The notes under the pieces are model-generated. The model had not been told where the DNA came from and searched no databases. It was given only the letters and a program-made list of their open reading frames with translations. A stretch of 64,000 nt of DNA from Desulfobulbaceae bacterium (GTDB taxonomy: Bacteria > Desulfobacterota > Desulfobulbia > Desulfobulbales > Desulfobulbaceae). The first letter of the stretch is position 1. Every line of letters starts with the position of its first letter. The position numbers and the translations under genes were made by a program. Of the stretch, positions 44,696-52,586 are shown piece after piece. The stretch covers positions 62,001 to 126,000 of the forward strand of contig JAABPV010000011.1 in NCBI GenBank assembly GCA_011391865.1, in the 5' to 3' direction.

Positions 44696-45412
44696 TCAAT
44701 CGTTCAGCCAGTTGCGCCCATCCAGCAGACTGCCTTCAGTGGAGATCACCACCTGCCGCACCGGCACCGTGCACTTGGCCTGGTCGTAGGCGTGGCGGAC
44801 GAGCTGGAGCATGGCCCCGCAGCAGGGCACCTCCATGATCAGGATGGTCACGGACTTCAGCTTTCTGGTCTTGAACAGCTCGGTGAACCTGTCCACATAG
44901 AGCTGCTGGTCATCGAACTTGGGGCAGCCCATCATCACCTTGCGGCCTTGCAGGAAGTCGTGGTGCAGATTGGCATAGGCAAGCGCGGCGCAGTCGGCGG
45001 CGATGAGCAGATCACAGTTCTCCAAGAAGGGCGCGGAGACCGGCACCAGACGGATTTGCACTGGCCAGTGACTGAGCGCACTGCCGCTCTGTTCTCCGGG
45101 CGCGTTGGCCGCTGCGCAGGCGGTCGGCTGCTGCATCTTCAGCTGGGCGGACGGGCAGCTCTTCCCCTCTTGGGCAAGGAACACATCCACGGCTTCCTGA
45201 TCAAAGTCCTCGGCCGCGCGCTCGATGATCTTCAGCGCGCCGAGCGGGCAATGGCCCAGACATGCGCCAAGGCCGTCGCAGAGCTTGTCCGCCACCAGCC
45301 TGGCCTTGCCGTCGATAATCCGCAACGAGCCTTCCGCGCAGTTGGGCACGCACTCGCCGCAGCCAGTGCAGAGTTCTTCATCAATCTCGATGATCTTCCG
45401 TGTTGCGTTCAT
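44696..45412 (-). CDS. Ferredoxin-type protein with two [4Fe-4S] clusters and a C-terminal domain
   Basis: The 238-residue protein has two cluster motifs near its start: CTGCGECVPNC and CDGLGACLGHCPLGA. The C-terminal ~120 residues contain more Cys (MMGCPKFDD and MEVPCCGAML) and resemble electron-transfer proteins found beside iron-sulfur flavoproteins in anaerobes. It should be cytoplasmic and pass electrons between unknown partners. It is a single gene without an adjacent dehydrogenase. Confidence 0.85.
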   Translation of the reverse strand: MNATRKIIEIDEELCTGCGECVPNCAEGSLRIIDGKARLVADKLCDGLGACLGHCPLGALKIIERAAEDFDQEAVDVFLAQEGKSCPSAQLKMQQPTACAAANAPGEQSGSALSHWPVQIRLVPVSAPFLENCDLLIAADCAALAYANLHHDFLQGRKVMMGCPKFDDQQLYVDRFTELFKTRKLKSVTILIMEVPCCGAMLQLVRHAYDQAKCTVPVRQVVISTEGSLLDGRNWLND

Positions 45413-45460
45413 GGTCTTTCGTGGGCAGAAATGGAGGGATGGAGCAGGACGGCGGCTGGT

Positions 45461-45796
45461 TCAGCAGGCATCGGGCTGGGCGCATTCCTTGCTGATCCAT
45501 TTTAAATAGCCGGGCAGGCCGTCCGTGATGGGCACCTGAATGATCTCCGGCAGCTCGTAGGCGTGATGGGCGAGAATCGCCTCTTGCACTTGGGGGAACA
45601 GGGAAGGCAGGGTCTTGATCAGCAGCAGCTTTTCCGATGTGCGGCAGATCGTGCCGCGCCAGTGGTACCAGCTCTGAATGGGCATGACCTGCACGCAGGC
45701 GGCCAGCCGCTTGTCTAACAGGGCCGTGATGATATCCGTGCCGTTTTTGTCGTCGGAAAAGGTGGTGATGACGATGCAGTAGCTGTCTTGGTTCAT
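45461..45796 (-). CDS. cutA: CutA1 divalent cation tolerance protein
   Basis: The start at 45796 follows AAGGAG. The 111-residue protein has the CutA1 pattern: TTFSDDKNGTDIITALLDKR, then AACVQVMPIQSWYHWRG and EKLLLIKTLPSLFPQVQEAI, ending with YELPEIIQVPITDGLPGYLK. CutA forms stable trimers; a role in copper tolerance is named but uncertain. A tandem array of 23-bp units lies just upstream (45853-45977). Confidence 0.95.
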   Translation of the reverse strand: MNQDSYCIVITTFSDDKNGTDIITALLDKRLAACVQVMPIQSWYHWRGTICRTSEKLLLIKTLPSLFPQVQEAILAHHAYELPEIIQVPITDGLPGYLKWISKECAQPDAC

Positions 45797-45852
45797 GGCC
45801 AACTCCTTCGGGCGAGCCATTTCAGATTTGTCGCCCGACGTTTTAGAATTTT

Positions 45853-45977
45853 GTCGAGCGAGTCTCAGGGAGACACTCGAGCGAGACTCAGGGAGACACT
45901 CGAGCGAGACTCAGGGAGACACTCGAGCGAGACTCAGGGAGACACTCGAGCGAGTCTCCCTCAGAGACTCGCTCGAC
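45853..45977. repeat. Tandem array of 23-bp units bounded by inverted ends
   Basis: Four units of CGAGCGAGACTCAGGGAGACACT begin at 45855, 45878, 45901 and 45924; the first has one change. A half unit (CGAGCGAGTCT, 45947-45957) then meets its inverse (AGACTCGCTCG, 45965-45975), so the two outer ends form a stem. It lies between cutA and the HD-protein gene and contains the octamer TCGAGCGA also found at 36717-36827. Confidence 0.92.
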
Positions 45978-45999
45978 GTTTGCGCCGGGCATCGCTTAA

Positions 46000-46740
46000 T
46001 CAGCTTTGCACGAACCGCTGCAAGGCGGTCTTGGCCTGCGCTCTGCCCGCCTCAGTCAGCAGCAGGCCGAGCACCTTGTCCAACTGCGCTTGCGTCGGCG
46101 GCTTTTCCTGATACTGCTCGGCCATGTTGACAATCAGATCCGCGTCATAGAGCACCTTGAAGTTGACCGTCTCGGTCTCGCGCGGGCTGTGGTGGTGGCC
46201 GATGATGTCGCAAACCTCGTCAATCAGTTCCGGCTGCGCCTTGAGCGCGGTCAGCAGCTCCCGCGCCACGGGCGGCCCCTCGCTGTGCTGATGCTGGGCC
46301 AAGGAGGAATTGAACTTGCGCTCCGCCTCTTTGATGCCGATGTCGTGCAGATAGGCGCAGGCCATGACCACCATCATGTCCGCCCCGCTGGCCGCCTTGC
46401 CGATCAGCTCCGCCTGCTCGGCCACGGCTTCAGCGTGCTTGATGCGGCGGCTGTCGCTGTCAAAGTAGCTGCGCATGGACGCGGCGACCTTGTTCTTGAA
46501 CAGGCCGCCCTTGGCTGCGGCCAGCTCAGGCGGCAGCGAGCCGAGGCACTGCTCGGCAAAGGGGCAGTAGGAGGCGCAGCCGAAATCCATCTTCGGATTG
46601 AGCAGCTTGCGACCGCAGCTGCGGCAGGTGCGCTGGCTGTCGTCCTTGAAGAACTCCACCGCCTGACCGCAGTGCGGGCATTTGCTCTCAAAGACCGCTT
46701 CGCCGCTCCAGTAGCGGCTGTCCTGTCCTGGGCATTGCAT
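46000..46740 (-). CDS. HD-domain phosphohydrolase with N-terminal zinc ribbon
   Basis: The 246-residue protein has Cys pairs CPHCGQ and CRSCGR (~20-45), then CASYCPFAEQC, followed by an HD domain. The HD part has RRIKHAEAVAEQAELIGKAA, CAYLHDIGIKEAE, IIGHHHSPRE and DADLIVNM as metal ligands. Nucleotide or phosphodiester cleavage is the family activity; the substrate is unknown. Similar zinc-ribbon HD proteins are common in Desulfobacterota. Confidence 0.8.
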   Translation of the reverse strand: MQCPGQDSRYWSGEAVFESKCPHCGQAVEFFKDDSQRTCRSCGRKLLNPKMDFGCASYCPFAEQCLGSLPPELAAAKGGLFKNKVAASMRSYFDSDSRRIKHAEAVAEQAELIGKAASGADMMVVMACAYLHDIGIKEAERKFNSSLAQHQHSEGPPVARELLTALKAQPELIDEVCDIIGHHHSPRETETVNFKVLYDADLIVNMAEQYQEKPPTQAQLDKVLGLLLTEAGRAQAKTALQRFVQS

Positions 46741-46767
46741 GTATAATCCTCCTCCGTTCCTGTTATG

Positions 46768-47940
46768 TCAAGCCGTTGTTAGCAAAATCACCGCATGGCT
46801 GCTGATGCCCTCGCCGCGTCCGGCGTAGCCCATGCCCTCGGTCGTGGTGGCCTTGATGTTGACAGCCTCAGTCCCGCAGATCGCGCAGAGCCGTGCCCGC
46901 ATCGCCGCCATGTGCGGGGCGAGCTTGGGCCGCTGGCAAATCACGGTGATGTCCGCGTTCAGCAGGCGCATCCCTTTTGCCTTGACCAAATCCATCACCC
47001 GCGCCAGCAGCTGGCAGCTGTCCGCGCCCCGGTACTGCTCGTCGCTGTCCGGGAAGTGGCGGCCAATGTCGCCTTGGCCAAGCGCGCCAAGCAGCGCGTC
47101 CATCAGGGCGTGCACCAGCACATCTGCATCAGAATGGCCGTCCAAGCCAAGGTGATAGGGAATCTCCTGCCCGCCAAGAATGAGCCTGCGTCCCGCAACC
47201 AAGCGGTGCGCGTCAAAGCCGTGGCCGATCTGCATGATGCTCTCCTCCTGCCAGAGCAGAGCGGCGGCCAAGGCCAAGTCCTCTGGCTGGGTGATTTTCA
47301 AGTTACGCCCGCTGCCCATGACCACGCTGACCGGAATGCCCGCATGTTCAAGCAGCGAAGCCTCGTCCGTGCCGACAAAGCCGTCGGCCTCGGCCTGACG
47401 ATACGCCTGCTCCAGCAGAACGCGGGACGCGCCCTGCGGGGTCTGCGCCTGCCAGAGCCGCTCGCGGTCAACCGTGCGGAGCACCGTGCCGCCCGCAGCT
47501 TCCTTGAGCGTGTCCTTGACCGGCACAGCCGCGATCACCGCGCCGTGCTCGGCAATGCCTGCTATGCAGCGGTCAATGAGCGTAGCTGTGACCAAAGGCC
47601 GTGCGCCGTCATGCACCAAGACTTGGCCAATGTCCGCAGGCAGGGCAGCGAGGCCGTTGCGCACGGACTGCTGACGGGTAGCACCACCTGCGGCGAAGCA
47701 AAGCTTCTCACGCTGGGAAGGGGAAAGAAAAGGGAGGATCAGAGCCGCGCCGGACTGAAGCTGCTCCGGCGGCAGCACGGCGACTGTAGCAGCTACCGTG
47801 GGATGATTGAGAACGGCCCGCAACGTGCGGGCCAGCACCGGCATTCCGGCCAGCTCAAGGAACTGCTTGGGCTGGGCCGTTCCCATCCTGCTGCCAGAAC
47901 CAGCAGCAGGGATAATGATGCCAGTGCTGGTCTTTCTCAT
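46768..47940 (-). CDS. ispDF: Fused 2-C-methyl-D-erythritol 4-phosphate cytidylyltransferase / 2,4-cyclodiphosphate synthase
   Basis: The start at 47940 (MRKTSTGIIIPAAGSGSRMG) is used because the longer open frame runs into RNase P RNA. Residues ~1-230 are IspD, with the nucleotide loop GSGSRMG and VHDGARPLV. Residues ~232-390 are IspF, with MQIGHGFDAHRL (metal His/Asp), LDGHSDADVLVHALMDALLG and ITVICQRPKLAPH. The two catalyse steps 3 and 5 of the MEP isoprenoid route. It begins 14 nt after the end of rnpB with no clear RBS. Confidence 0.93.
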   Translation of the reverse strand: MRKTSTGIIIPAAGSGSRMGTAQPKQFLELAGMPVLARTLRAVLNHPTVAATVAVLPPEQLQSGAALILPFLSPSQREKLCFAAGGATRQQSVRNGLAALPADIGQVLVHDGARPLVTATLIDRCIAGIAEHGAVIAAVPVKDTLKEAAGGTVLRTVDRERLWQAQTPQGASRVLLEQAYRQAEADGFVGTDEASLLEHAGIPVSVVMGSGRNLKITQPEDLALAAALLWQEESIMQIGHGFDAHRLVAGRRLILGGQEIPYHLGLDGHSDADVLVHALMDALLGALGQGDIGRHFPDSDEQYRGADSCQLLARVMDLVKAKGMRLLNADITVICQRPKLAPHMAAMRARLCAICGTEAVNIKATTTEGMGYAGRGEGISSHAVILLTTA

Positions 47941-47954
47941 GGGAAAGTGAAAAA

Positions 47955-48328
47955 TTGGGGCGGCCTGTAAGCCGAATTCTGTTCCTGCGATGCTGCTGCA
48001 GGCCATGATCATTTGACTGGGACACCGGTCGCCCGGCACCTCGTGCAACCCACCCGGAAACCTTGGACGGGCAGTCCTCAAGCGTTTCCCTATTTGGTCT
48101 TGCACCCAGCGGGGTTTTCCTTGCCTTGCCTGTCGCCACGCAAGCGGTGAGCTCTTACCTCGCCATTTCAACCTTGCCTGTGAACGGTCGCCCGTCCCAT
48201 CGGCGGTGTCTTTTCTGTGGCACTGTCCTCCGGTTGCCCGAAGTTCCTGTTAGGAACCGCCGCGCCCTGCGGTGTTCGGACTTTCCTCTCCGGCCCAAAG
48301 ACCGGAGCGATCATGCGTCCGCCCCAAA
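47955..48328 (-). ncRNA. rnpB: RNase P RNA, bacterial class A
   Basis: Read on the minus strand the sequence holds the conserved GAGGAAAGTCCGAACACCGC, then ACAGAAAAGACACCGCC, GGTAAGAGCTCACCG and AAATAGGGAAACGC. It closes with GGCTTACAGGCC. The ends TTGGGGCGG and CCGCCCCAA pair as helix P1, which sets the limits within a few bases. TTTTT follows the 3' end. It is the catalytic RNA that trims tRNA 5' leaders. Confidence 0.95.
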
Positions 48329-48342
48329 ACTTGTTGTCCTGT

Positions 48343-48552
48343 TCACTGAAACGAGAGTTTCCGCCGGGATGTCACGCATTCCCGGAGATAGAAATTGATC
48401 AGGCGCTGATACGGAATGCCTGTTTCTCGTTCCATGTTTTGAAAGTATTCAAGGGTGTCGCGCTCCACCTCAACAGCCGCTTGCTCTTTCAGCTGCTGCG
48501 CAAAAGGGTTGCTGCGTTTGCTCATCTTTGCAAGATCATACTCTTTTTTCAT
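48343..48552 (-). CDS. brnA: BrnA-type antitoxin
   Basis: The 69-residue protein ends with the ribbon-helix-helix-like part of BrnA/CopG antitoxins: TGIPYQRLINFYLRECVTSR. Basic residues are abundant near the N-terminus (KMSKRSNPFAQQLKEQ). It follows the toxin gene with a 4-bp overlap (ATGA), the usual brnT-brnA order. It should neutralise BrnT and repress the pair. Confidence 0.85.
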   Translation of the reverse strand: MKKEYDLAKMSKRSNPFAQQLKEQAAVEVERDTLEYFQNMERETGIPYQRLINFYLRECVTSRRKLSFQ

Positions 48553-48842
48553 GGTACGCCGCCATCATATTCTGTCTGCTCATGTTCTGTGGCCGCTCTT
48601 GCCGAGATGATCCTGATGATCGAATCATCGTCACGATAGCAATGCACAACAAGGAGAAGCCGAGATATGCCGCTCATTCCGAGCATCAGAAAACGATCTT
48701 CCAGGCTGGAATGATCTTCGTCCCAGAATTGTACGGCATGTTCATCAAAGAAGACTGTTTTCGCCTCTTCAAAAGACACGCCGTGCTTCTTGAGATTCTT
48801 CTTAGCCTTAGTTGCATCCCAAGCAAATGCAAGTTTTTTCAT
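48549..48842 (-). CDS. brnT: BrnT-type toxin (ribonuclease)
   Basis: The 97-residue protein begins MKKLAFAWDATKAKKNLKKH and has GVSFEEAKTVFFDEHAVQFW, RFLMLGMSGISRLLLVVHCY and IRIISARAATEHEQTEYD, all BrnT landmarks. BrnT has a RelE-like fold and cuts RNA. The start overlaps the RNase HI gene by 4 bp, so the toxin is translated with a housekeeping gene rather than from its own promoter alone. Confidence 0.9.
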   Translation of the reverse strand: MKKLAFAWDATKAKKNLKKHGVSFEEAKTVFFDEHAVQFWDEDHSSLEDRFLMLGMSGISRLLLVVHCYRDDDSIIRIISARAATEHEQTEYDGGVP

Positions 48843-49258
48843 GCCGCCTGCTTTGCCCCTGCCCCTTCGTCAATTCCTTTGTTCGCGAGCTGATCCGCTC
48901 GCTTGTTCTGCTCACGCGGCACATGGGCGACTGACCAGCTCTCCAGCCGAACCAGCAGTTGCCGCACCTCCTCGAAAAGCGGCTTCAGCGTCTCGTGCTT
49001 GACCTTGTAGCGGCCCTGAAGTTGACGGACGATCAGCTCGGAATCAAGGCGGATGTCCAAGCGGGCACCGCCCAGCTCCAAGGCGGTCTGAAGGCCAAGG
49101 AGTAGGGCGCGGTATTCCGCCGCGTTGTTGGTGCAATGGCCAAGACCAAGCGAACGGGCCGCCAGCTCGCGGCCCTCTGCGTCAAAGATCGCCGCGCCCG
49201 CGCCTGCCGGGCCGGGATTGCCTCGCGACGCGCCGTCCGTGAAGAGCGTCCAGCTCAT
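48839..49258 (-). CDS. RNase HI family protein
   Basis: The 139-residue protein has the RNase H acidic residues in order: LFTDGASRGNPGPAGAG, NNAAEYRALLLGLQTALE, IRLDSELIVRQLQGRYKVKH, and NKRADQLANKG. It degrades RNA in RNA-DNA hybrids. It resembles the short type without an N-terminal hybrid-binding domain. It overlaps the DUF164 gene before it and brnT after it by four bases each. Confidence 0.92.
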   Translation of the reverse strand: MSWTLFTDGASRGNPGPAGAGAAIFDAEGRELAARSLGLGHCTNNAAEYRALLLGLQTALELGGARLDIRLDSELIVRQLQGRYKVKHETLKPLFEEVRQLLVRLESWSVAHVPREQNKRADQLANKGIDEGAGAKQAA

Positions 49259-50061
49259 TCGTCGTTCAGCAGATCATCCTCGCTTTCCTCGTCGTCCGCC
49301 TCCTCGTAGAGGTCTTCTTCAGGACGGGGCCGCACGGTCTGAACCGGCTCGTTCTCATCAGCAATGTAGAAGATGATGCGCTGGCAGGCCGGGCAGGCGC
49401 AGATTTCGCCGCCTTTGCGCGCTTGATTGAACAGCTGCGGCGGCACGGTCATGAAGCAGCCTTGGCAGACCCCGCCGGAAACCCTGACCACGGCCAAGCC
49501 CTTCCGTTTGATCAGCAGCTTCTCGTAGCGTTTTCTCTGGGCTTCGGGCAGCGCCAGCGCGAGCTGGTTGCGGCTGGCGAGCACCTCAGTGCGGCGGGCT
49601 TCAATCTGCCGCACCGCCGCCGTCGCCTTGGTGGCCTCCTCGGCCAGCAGCTTCCGCTCGCCCTTGCTGAGTTTCTCCAGCTCCTCGGCCTTCTTCAGCT
49701 CGGCCTCAGCGTCCTCCATCACTTGGAGCAGCTGCTCCTCTGTGTCCTTGATCTGCCTTTTCGCGTCCTCAATCTCTTTGAGCAGGGCCTGATGCTCGCG
49801 GCTGGTCTGCACCTGCATCATCTTGACCTGCCGCTCTTTGATCCGCTCCGCCGCCTCTTCTCCTGCGGCCTTGATCGTCTCGCGGCTCTGCTCCAAGTCA
49901 ACAGCCTTGGCGCGGCAGCTGCCCGCCTGCGCCTCGCGGTTGGCGACCGCCTTTTCTCGGTCGGCCTGCGCCTGCCGGATGCCCTCCGTGTCCCGGCCCA
50001 GCCCGGCCAGCTCGCTGTCCAGCTCCTGCAAGGCGATCAGCCTGCTTAGTTCTTCGCTCAA
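49255..50061 (-). CDS. DUF164 coiled-coil protein with C-terminal zinc ribbon
   Basis: The 268-residue protein has a long coiled coil (~1-180; KEIEDAKRQIKDTEEQLLQV) and then a four-Cys zinc ribbon (VCQGCFM and CACPACQRII). An acidic tail follows (DEESEDDLLNDE). The CT398/DUF164 family usually sits beside nif3 and rnhA, as here; a nucleic-acid or envelope-assembly role is suspected. It overlaps RNase HI by 4 bp and is 33 bp after nif3. Confidence 0.88.
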   Translation of the reverse strand: MSEELSRLIALQELDSELAGLGRDTEGIRQAQADREKAVANREAQAGSCRAKAVDLEQSRETIKAAGEEAAERIKERQVKMMQVQTSREHQALLKEIEDAKRQIKDTEEQLLQVMEDAEAELKKAEELEKLSKGERKLLAEEATKATAAVRQIEARRTEVLASRNQLALALPEAQRKRYEKLLIKRKGLAVVRVSGGVCQGCFMTVPPQLFNQARKGGEICACPACQRIIFYIADENEPVQTVRPRPEEDLYEEADDEESEDDLLNDE

Positions 50062-50094
50062 AATGCTCTCTCCTTTCTTTGCAAGTGGTCGTCG

Positions 50095-50913
50095 TTATTC
50101 TTTGAAAAAATCCTGAAGCACCAGCCGAAGCGGGCTTTTCTGAACGGCGAGATGAATCCGCACGTCCATGCCCGCCTGCCGCGTCCGCTCGGCAAGATAC
50201 TGCTGGAGGCGGCGCATGGCTGGATTCTCTGTGGCAAAATGACCGCCGTCCAGCAGCCACAGCCCGGCCTCCTCGGCCCAGCGGGCGACATGATGCTTGA
50301 TTTCCGCTGTGATGAAAACATCGGCGCCTGCGGCTAAAGCTGTCTCAGCAAGATCCGCGCAGGAGCCGCCGCAGACCGCCGCCCTAAGCACCGCCTCTGG
50401 GCGCGGCCCGGCCTCAAGCAGCCACGGCAGGGGCAGTGCCGCCCGCAGCCGGGCGAGAAAATCTTCAGCGGCAAGCGGCTCCGGCAGGCTGCCGATCCGC
50501 CCTATGCCGCAGCAGGGATCGGATTTGTCCGCAGCCAGCGGCGCAGTTGCCACCAAGCCCAAGGCATCGACCAGCGTGTCGCTGACTCCGCCGGACGCAG
50601 CGTCGAAGTTGGTGTGGCAGCCGATGACGCTGATGCCCGCCCGCAACGCGGCGGCAAGAAACGCTCCGCCCGGCTGGTCAGTGCGCAGCCGTTTCAGCGG
50701 CTGAAAAATAGCCGGATGATGAGTGATGAGCAGGTCAGCGGCGAGAGACTGGGCTTCGGCGATCAGGGCCAGCGTAGGATCAAGAGCCAGCAGCGCAGTG
50801 CTGACTTTGCTCTGCGGGCTGCCGACGAGCAGACCGACATTGTCCCAGCTCGCCGCCAAGGCAGATGGAGATGATTCCTCAAGGATGTCAAGAAACTGCT
50901 GAACGTTCGCCAC
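50095..50913 (-). CDS. Nif3-like dinuclear metal protein (GTP cyclohydrolase I type 2-like)
   Basis: The start is GTG at 50913. The 272-residue protein has WDNVGLLVG, LITHHPAIFQPLKRLRTDQP with metal His, GCHTNFDAASGGVSDTLVDA, and FITAEIKHHVARWAEEAGLW followed by GHFATENPAM. These are the Nif3 metal residues. The biological role is not settled; metal-ion handling or nucleotide hydrolysis is proposed. A terminator sits directly upstream, so the promoter must lie inside or very close to it, or transcription reads through. Confidence 0.92.
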   Translation of the reverse strand: MANVQQFLDILEESSPSALAASWDNVGLLVGSPQSKVSTALLALDPTLALIAEAQSLAADLLITHHPAIFQPLKRLRTDQPGGAFLAAALRAGISVIGCHTNFDAASGGVSDTLVDALGLVATAPLAADKSDPCCGIGRIGSLPEPLAAEDFLARLRAALPLPWLLEAGPRPEAVLRAAVCGGSCADLAETALAAGADVFITAEIKHHVARWAEEAGLWLLDGGHFATENPAMRRLQQYLAERTRQAGMDVRIHLAVQKSPLRLVLQDFFKE

Positions 50914-50922
50914 GGAATGAAA

Positions 50923-50954
50923 AAGAGGCGCATCCGGGGTAGGATGTGCCTCTT
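50923..50954 (-). terminator. Rho-independent terminator downstream of the tRNA gene
   Basis: AAGAGGCGCATCC and GGATGTGCCTCTT pair around GGGGTA; on the minus strand TTTTT follows. It is 145 bp after the tRNA and ends 10 bp before the nif3 start. Confidence 0.8.
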
Positions 50955-51102
50955 CAGGAATTATGACTTCTGCGCCGCTGTCTGAGAACAGATTCTATGC
51001 CAGCAAAGATTCCAGAACCGGATGCGTTTAAATTCAAAAGACTGCCGCGCCGTGGATGAGTTCGTCAAGGCAGGTGCTAATCCTACCGCCTGATCATGCT
51101 GG

Positions 51103-51176
51103 TGGGCCTACCTGGACTCGAACCAGGGACAGACCGGTTATGAGCCGGTGGCTCTAGCCAACTGAGCTATAGGCCC
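51103..51176 (-). tRNA. tRNA with CAU anticodon (probably Ile2, otherwise elongator Met)
   Basis: The minus strand folds into a complete cloverleaf of 74 nt with an encoded CCA (51102-51100). The acceptor GGGCCTA pairs with TAGGCCC. The anticodon stem is ACCGG/CCGGT around CTCATAA, and the T-loop is GGTTCGAGTCC. The acceptor stem starting GGGCC with discriminator A resembles the isoleucine tRNAs of these bacteria, favouring lysidine-modified Ile2 over elongator Met. The initiator is excluded by the paired 1-72 position. Confidence 0.9.
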
Positions 51177-51251
51177 GCACGCAACGCAAAAGTGCATATA
51201 ATACCAGCCAAGCTGCGCAGGTCAATCAAAAAACGGCAAAACCCGGTTTTT

Positions 51252-52586
51252 TCAGCAGCTCGCTCTGTCCAGAACAGCGCAGACCTTATCCCCGGCAATA
51301 TCCTTGCCAAAGACCGCTGCACCTTGCTTCATGGCGCAGAAGTCGCCGCACATGGTGCAGGTTTCGCTGCATTCCGGCATTCTGCTCCGGCGCAGATTCT
51401 GAGCGATTTCTGGGAAGAGGAGATGTTTGTCTAAATCCGTCCAGCGCATGTCCCGCCGCGCCTTGGCCGCCGCCTTCTCGTTGTCGCGGCGGTCAGGATA
51501 TTTGGCGATGTCGCCAGCCCGAACAGCCAAGCGGGCCGCACGCACGCCTTGACGGACATCCTCTTCATTGGGCAGGGCCAGATGCTCCGCCGGGGTGATG
51601 TAGCAGATCAAATCCGCGCCGTGGCGGGCGGACTGCGCCGCGCCAATGGCCGCGCTGATGTGGTCATAGCCTGCGCCGCTGTCCAAGGGCAGCGGGCCGA
51701 GCACATAATACGGCGCGTTGCCACTCATCCGTTTTTCGAGCAGGATGTTGGCGGCGATATCGTCCAGCGGCACGTGGCCGGGGCCTTCGACCATCATCTG
51801 GCAGCCCATGTTCCGTCCCAGCTCGGCCAGCTCACAGTTGATCACCATCTCCGCCACCTGCGCCCGGTCGTGGCTGTCATGAATAGCCCCGGCGCGGATG
51901 CCGTTGCCAAGCGAAAGCACGGCATCGTATTTCTTCATCAAGGCGCAAACCCGGTCGAACTGCTCATAGAGTGGATTCTCCTTGCCGGTGCTGTCCATCC
52001 ACGCAACCATAAAGGTGCCGCCTTTGGACACCAGCCCGCCGTAGCGGTAGCCCTGTTTGCGCAGGCGTTCGATTGTCCAGCGGTTGATGCCGCAGTGAAT
52101 GGCCATGAAGCTGATGCCGTCGGCAAGCTGCCGCTCGATGATCTCAAACAGCCGCTCCGGGTCGAGTTTGCCCGGATTGCGGTGTTGCAGCGCGGCTTCC
52201 CGGAACGCCTGATAGAGCGGCACCGTGCCCACCGGCAGCCGCGTCGCGGCCAGCACATTCCGGCGGACTGCGTCCAAATCACCGGCGGCGGACAGCTCCA
52301 TCAGAGTGTCCGCGCCTTCCTCTTCGGCAATCCGCGCTTTCCGCACTTCCAAGGCCATATCGCAGATGTCGGACGAAGTGCCGATGGAGGCGTTGACTTT
52401 CGTCCGCAGGCCCGTGCCAATGCCCACCGCCTTCTGCTGCGGTCGCTGCCGATGGCCGAGAATGACGATTTCGCCTGCCGCGACACGGCTGCGGACCAGC
52501 TCCGGCGCAAGGACCTCGTTCCGGGCGACCATGCTGATCTGCGCAGTGATGATGCCCTCGCGGGCTGCTTCCAGTTGGGTTTTCAT
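51252..52586 (-). CDS. bzaF: ThiC-family radical SAM enzyme, probably 5-hydroxybenzimidazole synthase BzaF
   Basis: The start at 52586 (MKTQLEAAREGIITAQISMV) gives 444 residues. ThiC-family motifs are clear: LRTKVNASIGTSSD, EEGADTLMELSAAGDLD, GTVPLYQAFREA, FMAIHCGINRWTIERL, MVEGPGHVPLDDI, PLDSGAGYDHISAAIGAAQS, and the C-terminal cluster motif CTMCGDFC with C-x2-C-x4-C. ThiC makes HMP phosphate for thiamine, while the paralog BzaF turns the same aminoimidazole ribotide into 5-hydroxybenzimidazole, the lower ligand of cobamides. Control by a cobalamin riboswitch, not a TPP one, favours BzaF. The segment SLGNGIRAGAIHDS also differs from the usual ThiC SLGDGLRPG. ThiC remains possible. Confidence 0.75.
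   Translation of the reverse strand: MKTQLEAAREGIITAQISMVARNEVLAPELVRSRVAAGEIVILGHRQRPQQKAVGIGTGLRTKVNASIGTSSDICDMALEVRKARIAEEEGADTLMELSAAGDLDAVRRNVLAATRLPVGTVPLYQAFREAALQHRNPGKLDPERLFEIIERQLADGISFMAIHCGINRWTIERLRKQGYRYGGLVSKGGTFMVAWMDSTGKENPLYEQFDRVCALMKKYDAVLSLGNGIRAGAIHDSHDRAQVAEMVINCELAELGRNMGCQMMVEGPGHVPLDDIAANILLEKRMSGNAPYYVLGPLPLDSGAGYDHISAAIGAAQSARHGADLICYITPAEHLALPNEEDVRQGVRAARLAVRAGDIAKYPDRRDNEKAAAKARRDMRWTDLDKHLLFPEIAQNLRRSRMPECSETCTMCGDFCAMKQGAAVFGKDIAGDKVCAVLDRASC

Noticed and set aside
45853-45977. Possible small CRISPR array
   Set aside because: The units are contiguous 23-bp tandem copies with no unique spacers, and no cas gene is near.
47941-48171. Upstream extension of ispDF to a start at 48171
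   Set aside because: The extra 77 codons lie wholly inside the RNase P RNA and do not resemble IspD.
51100-51176. Initiator tRNA-fMet
   Set aside because: The 1-72 pair is formed and the anticodon stem lacks the three consecutive G-C pairs of initiators; Ile2 or elongator Met fits better.
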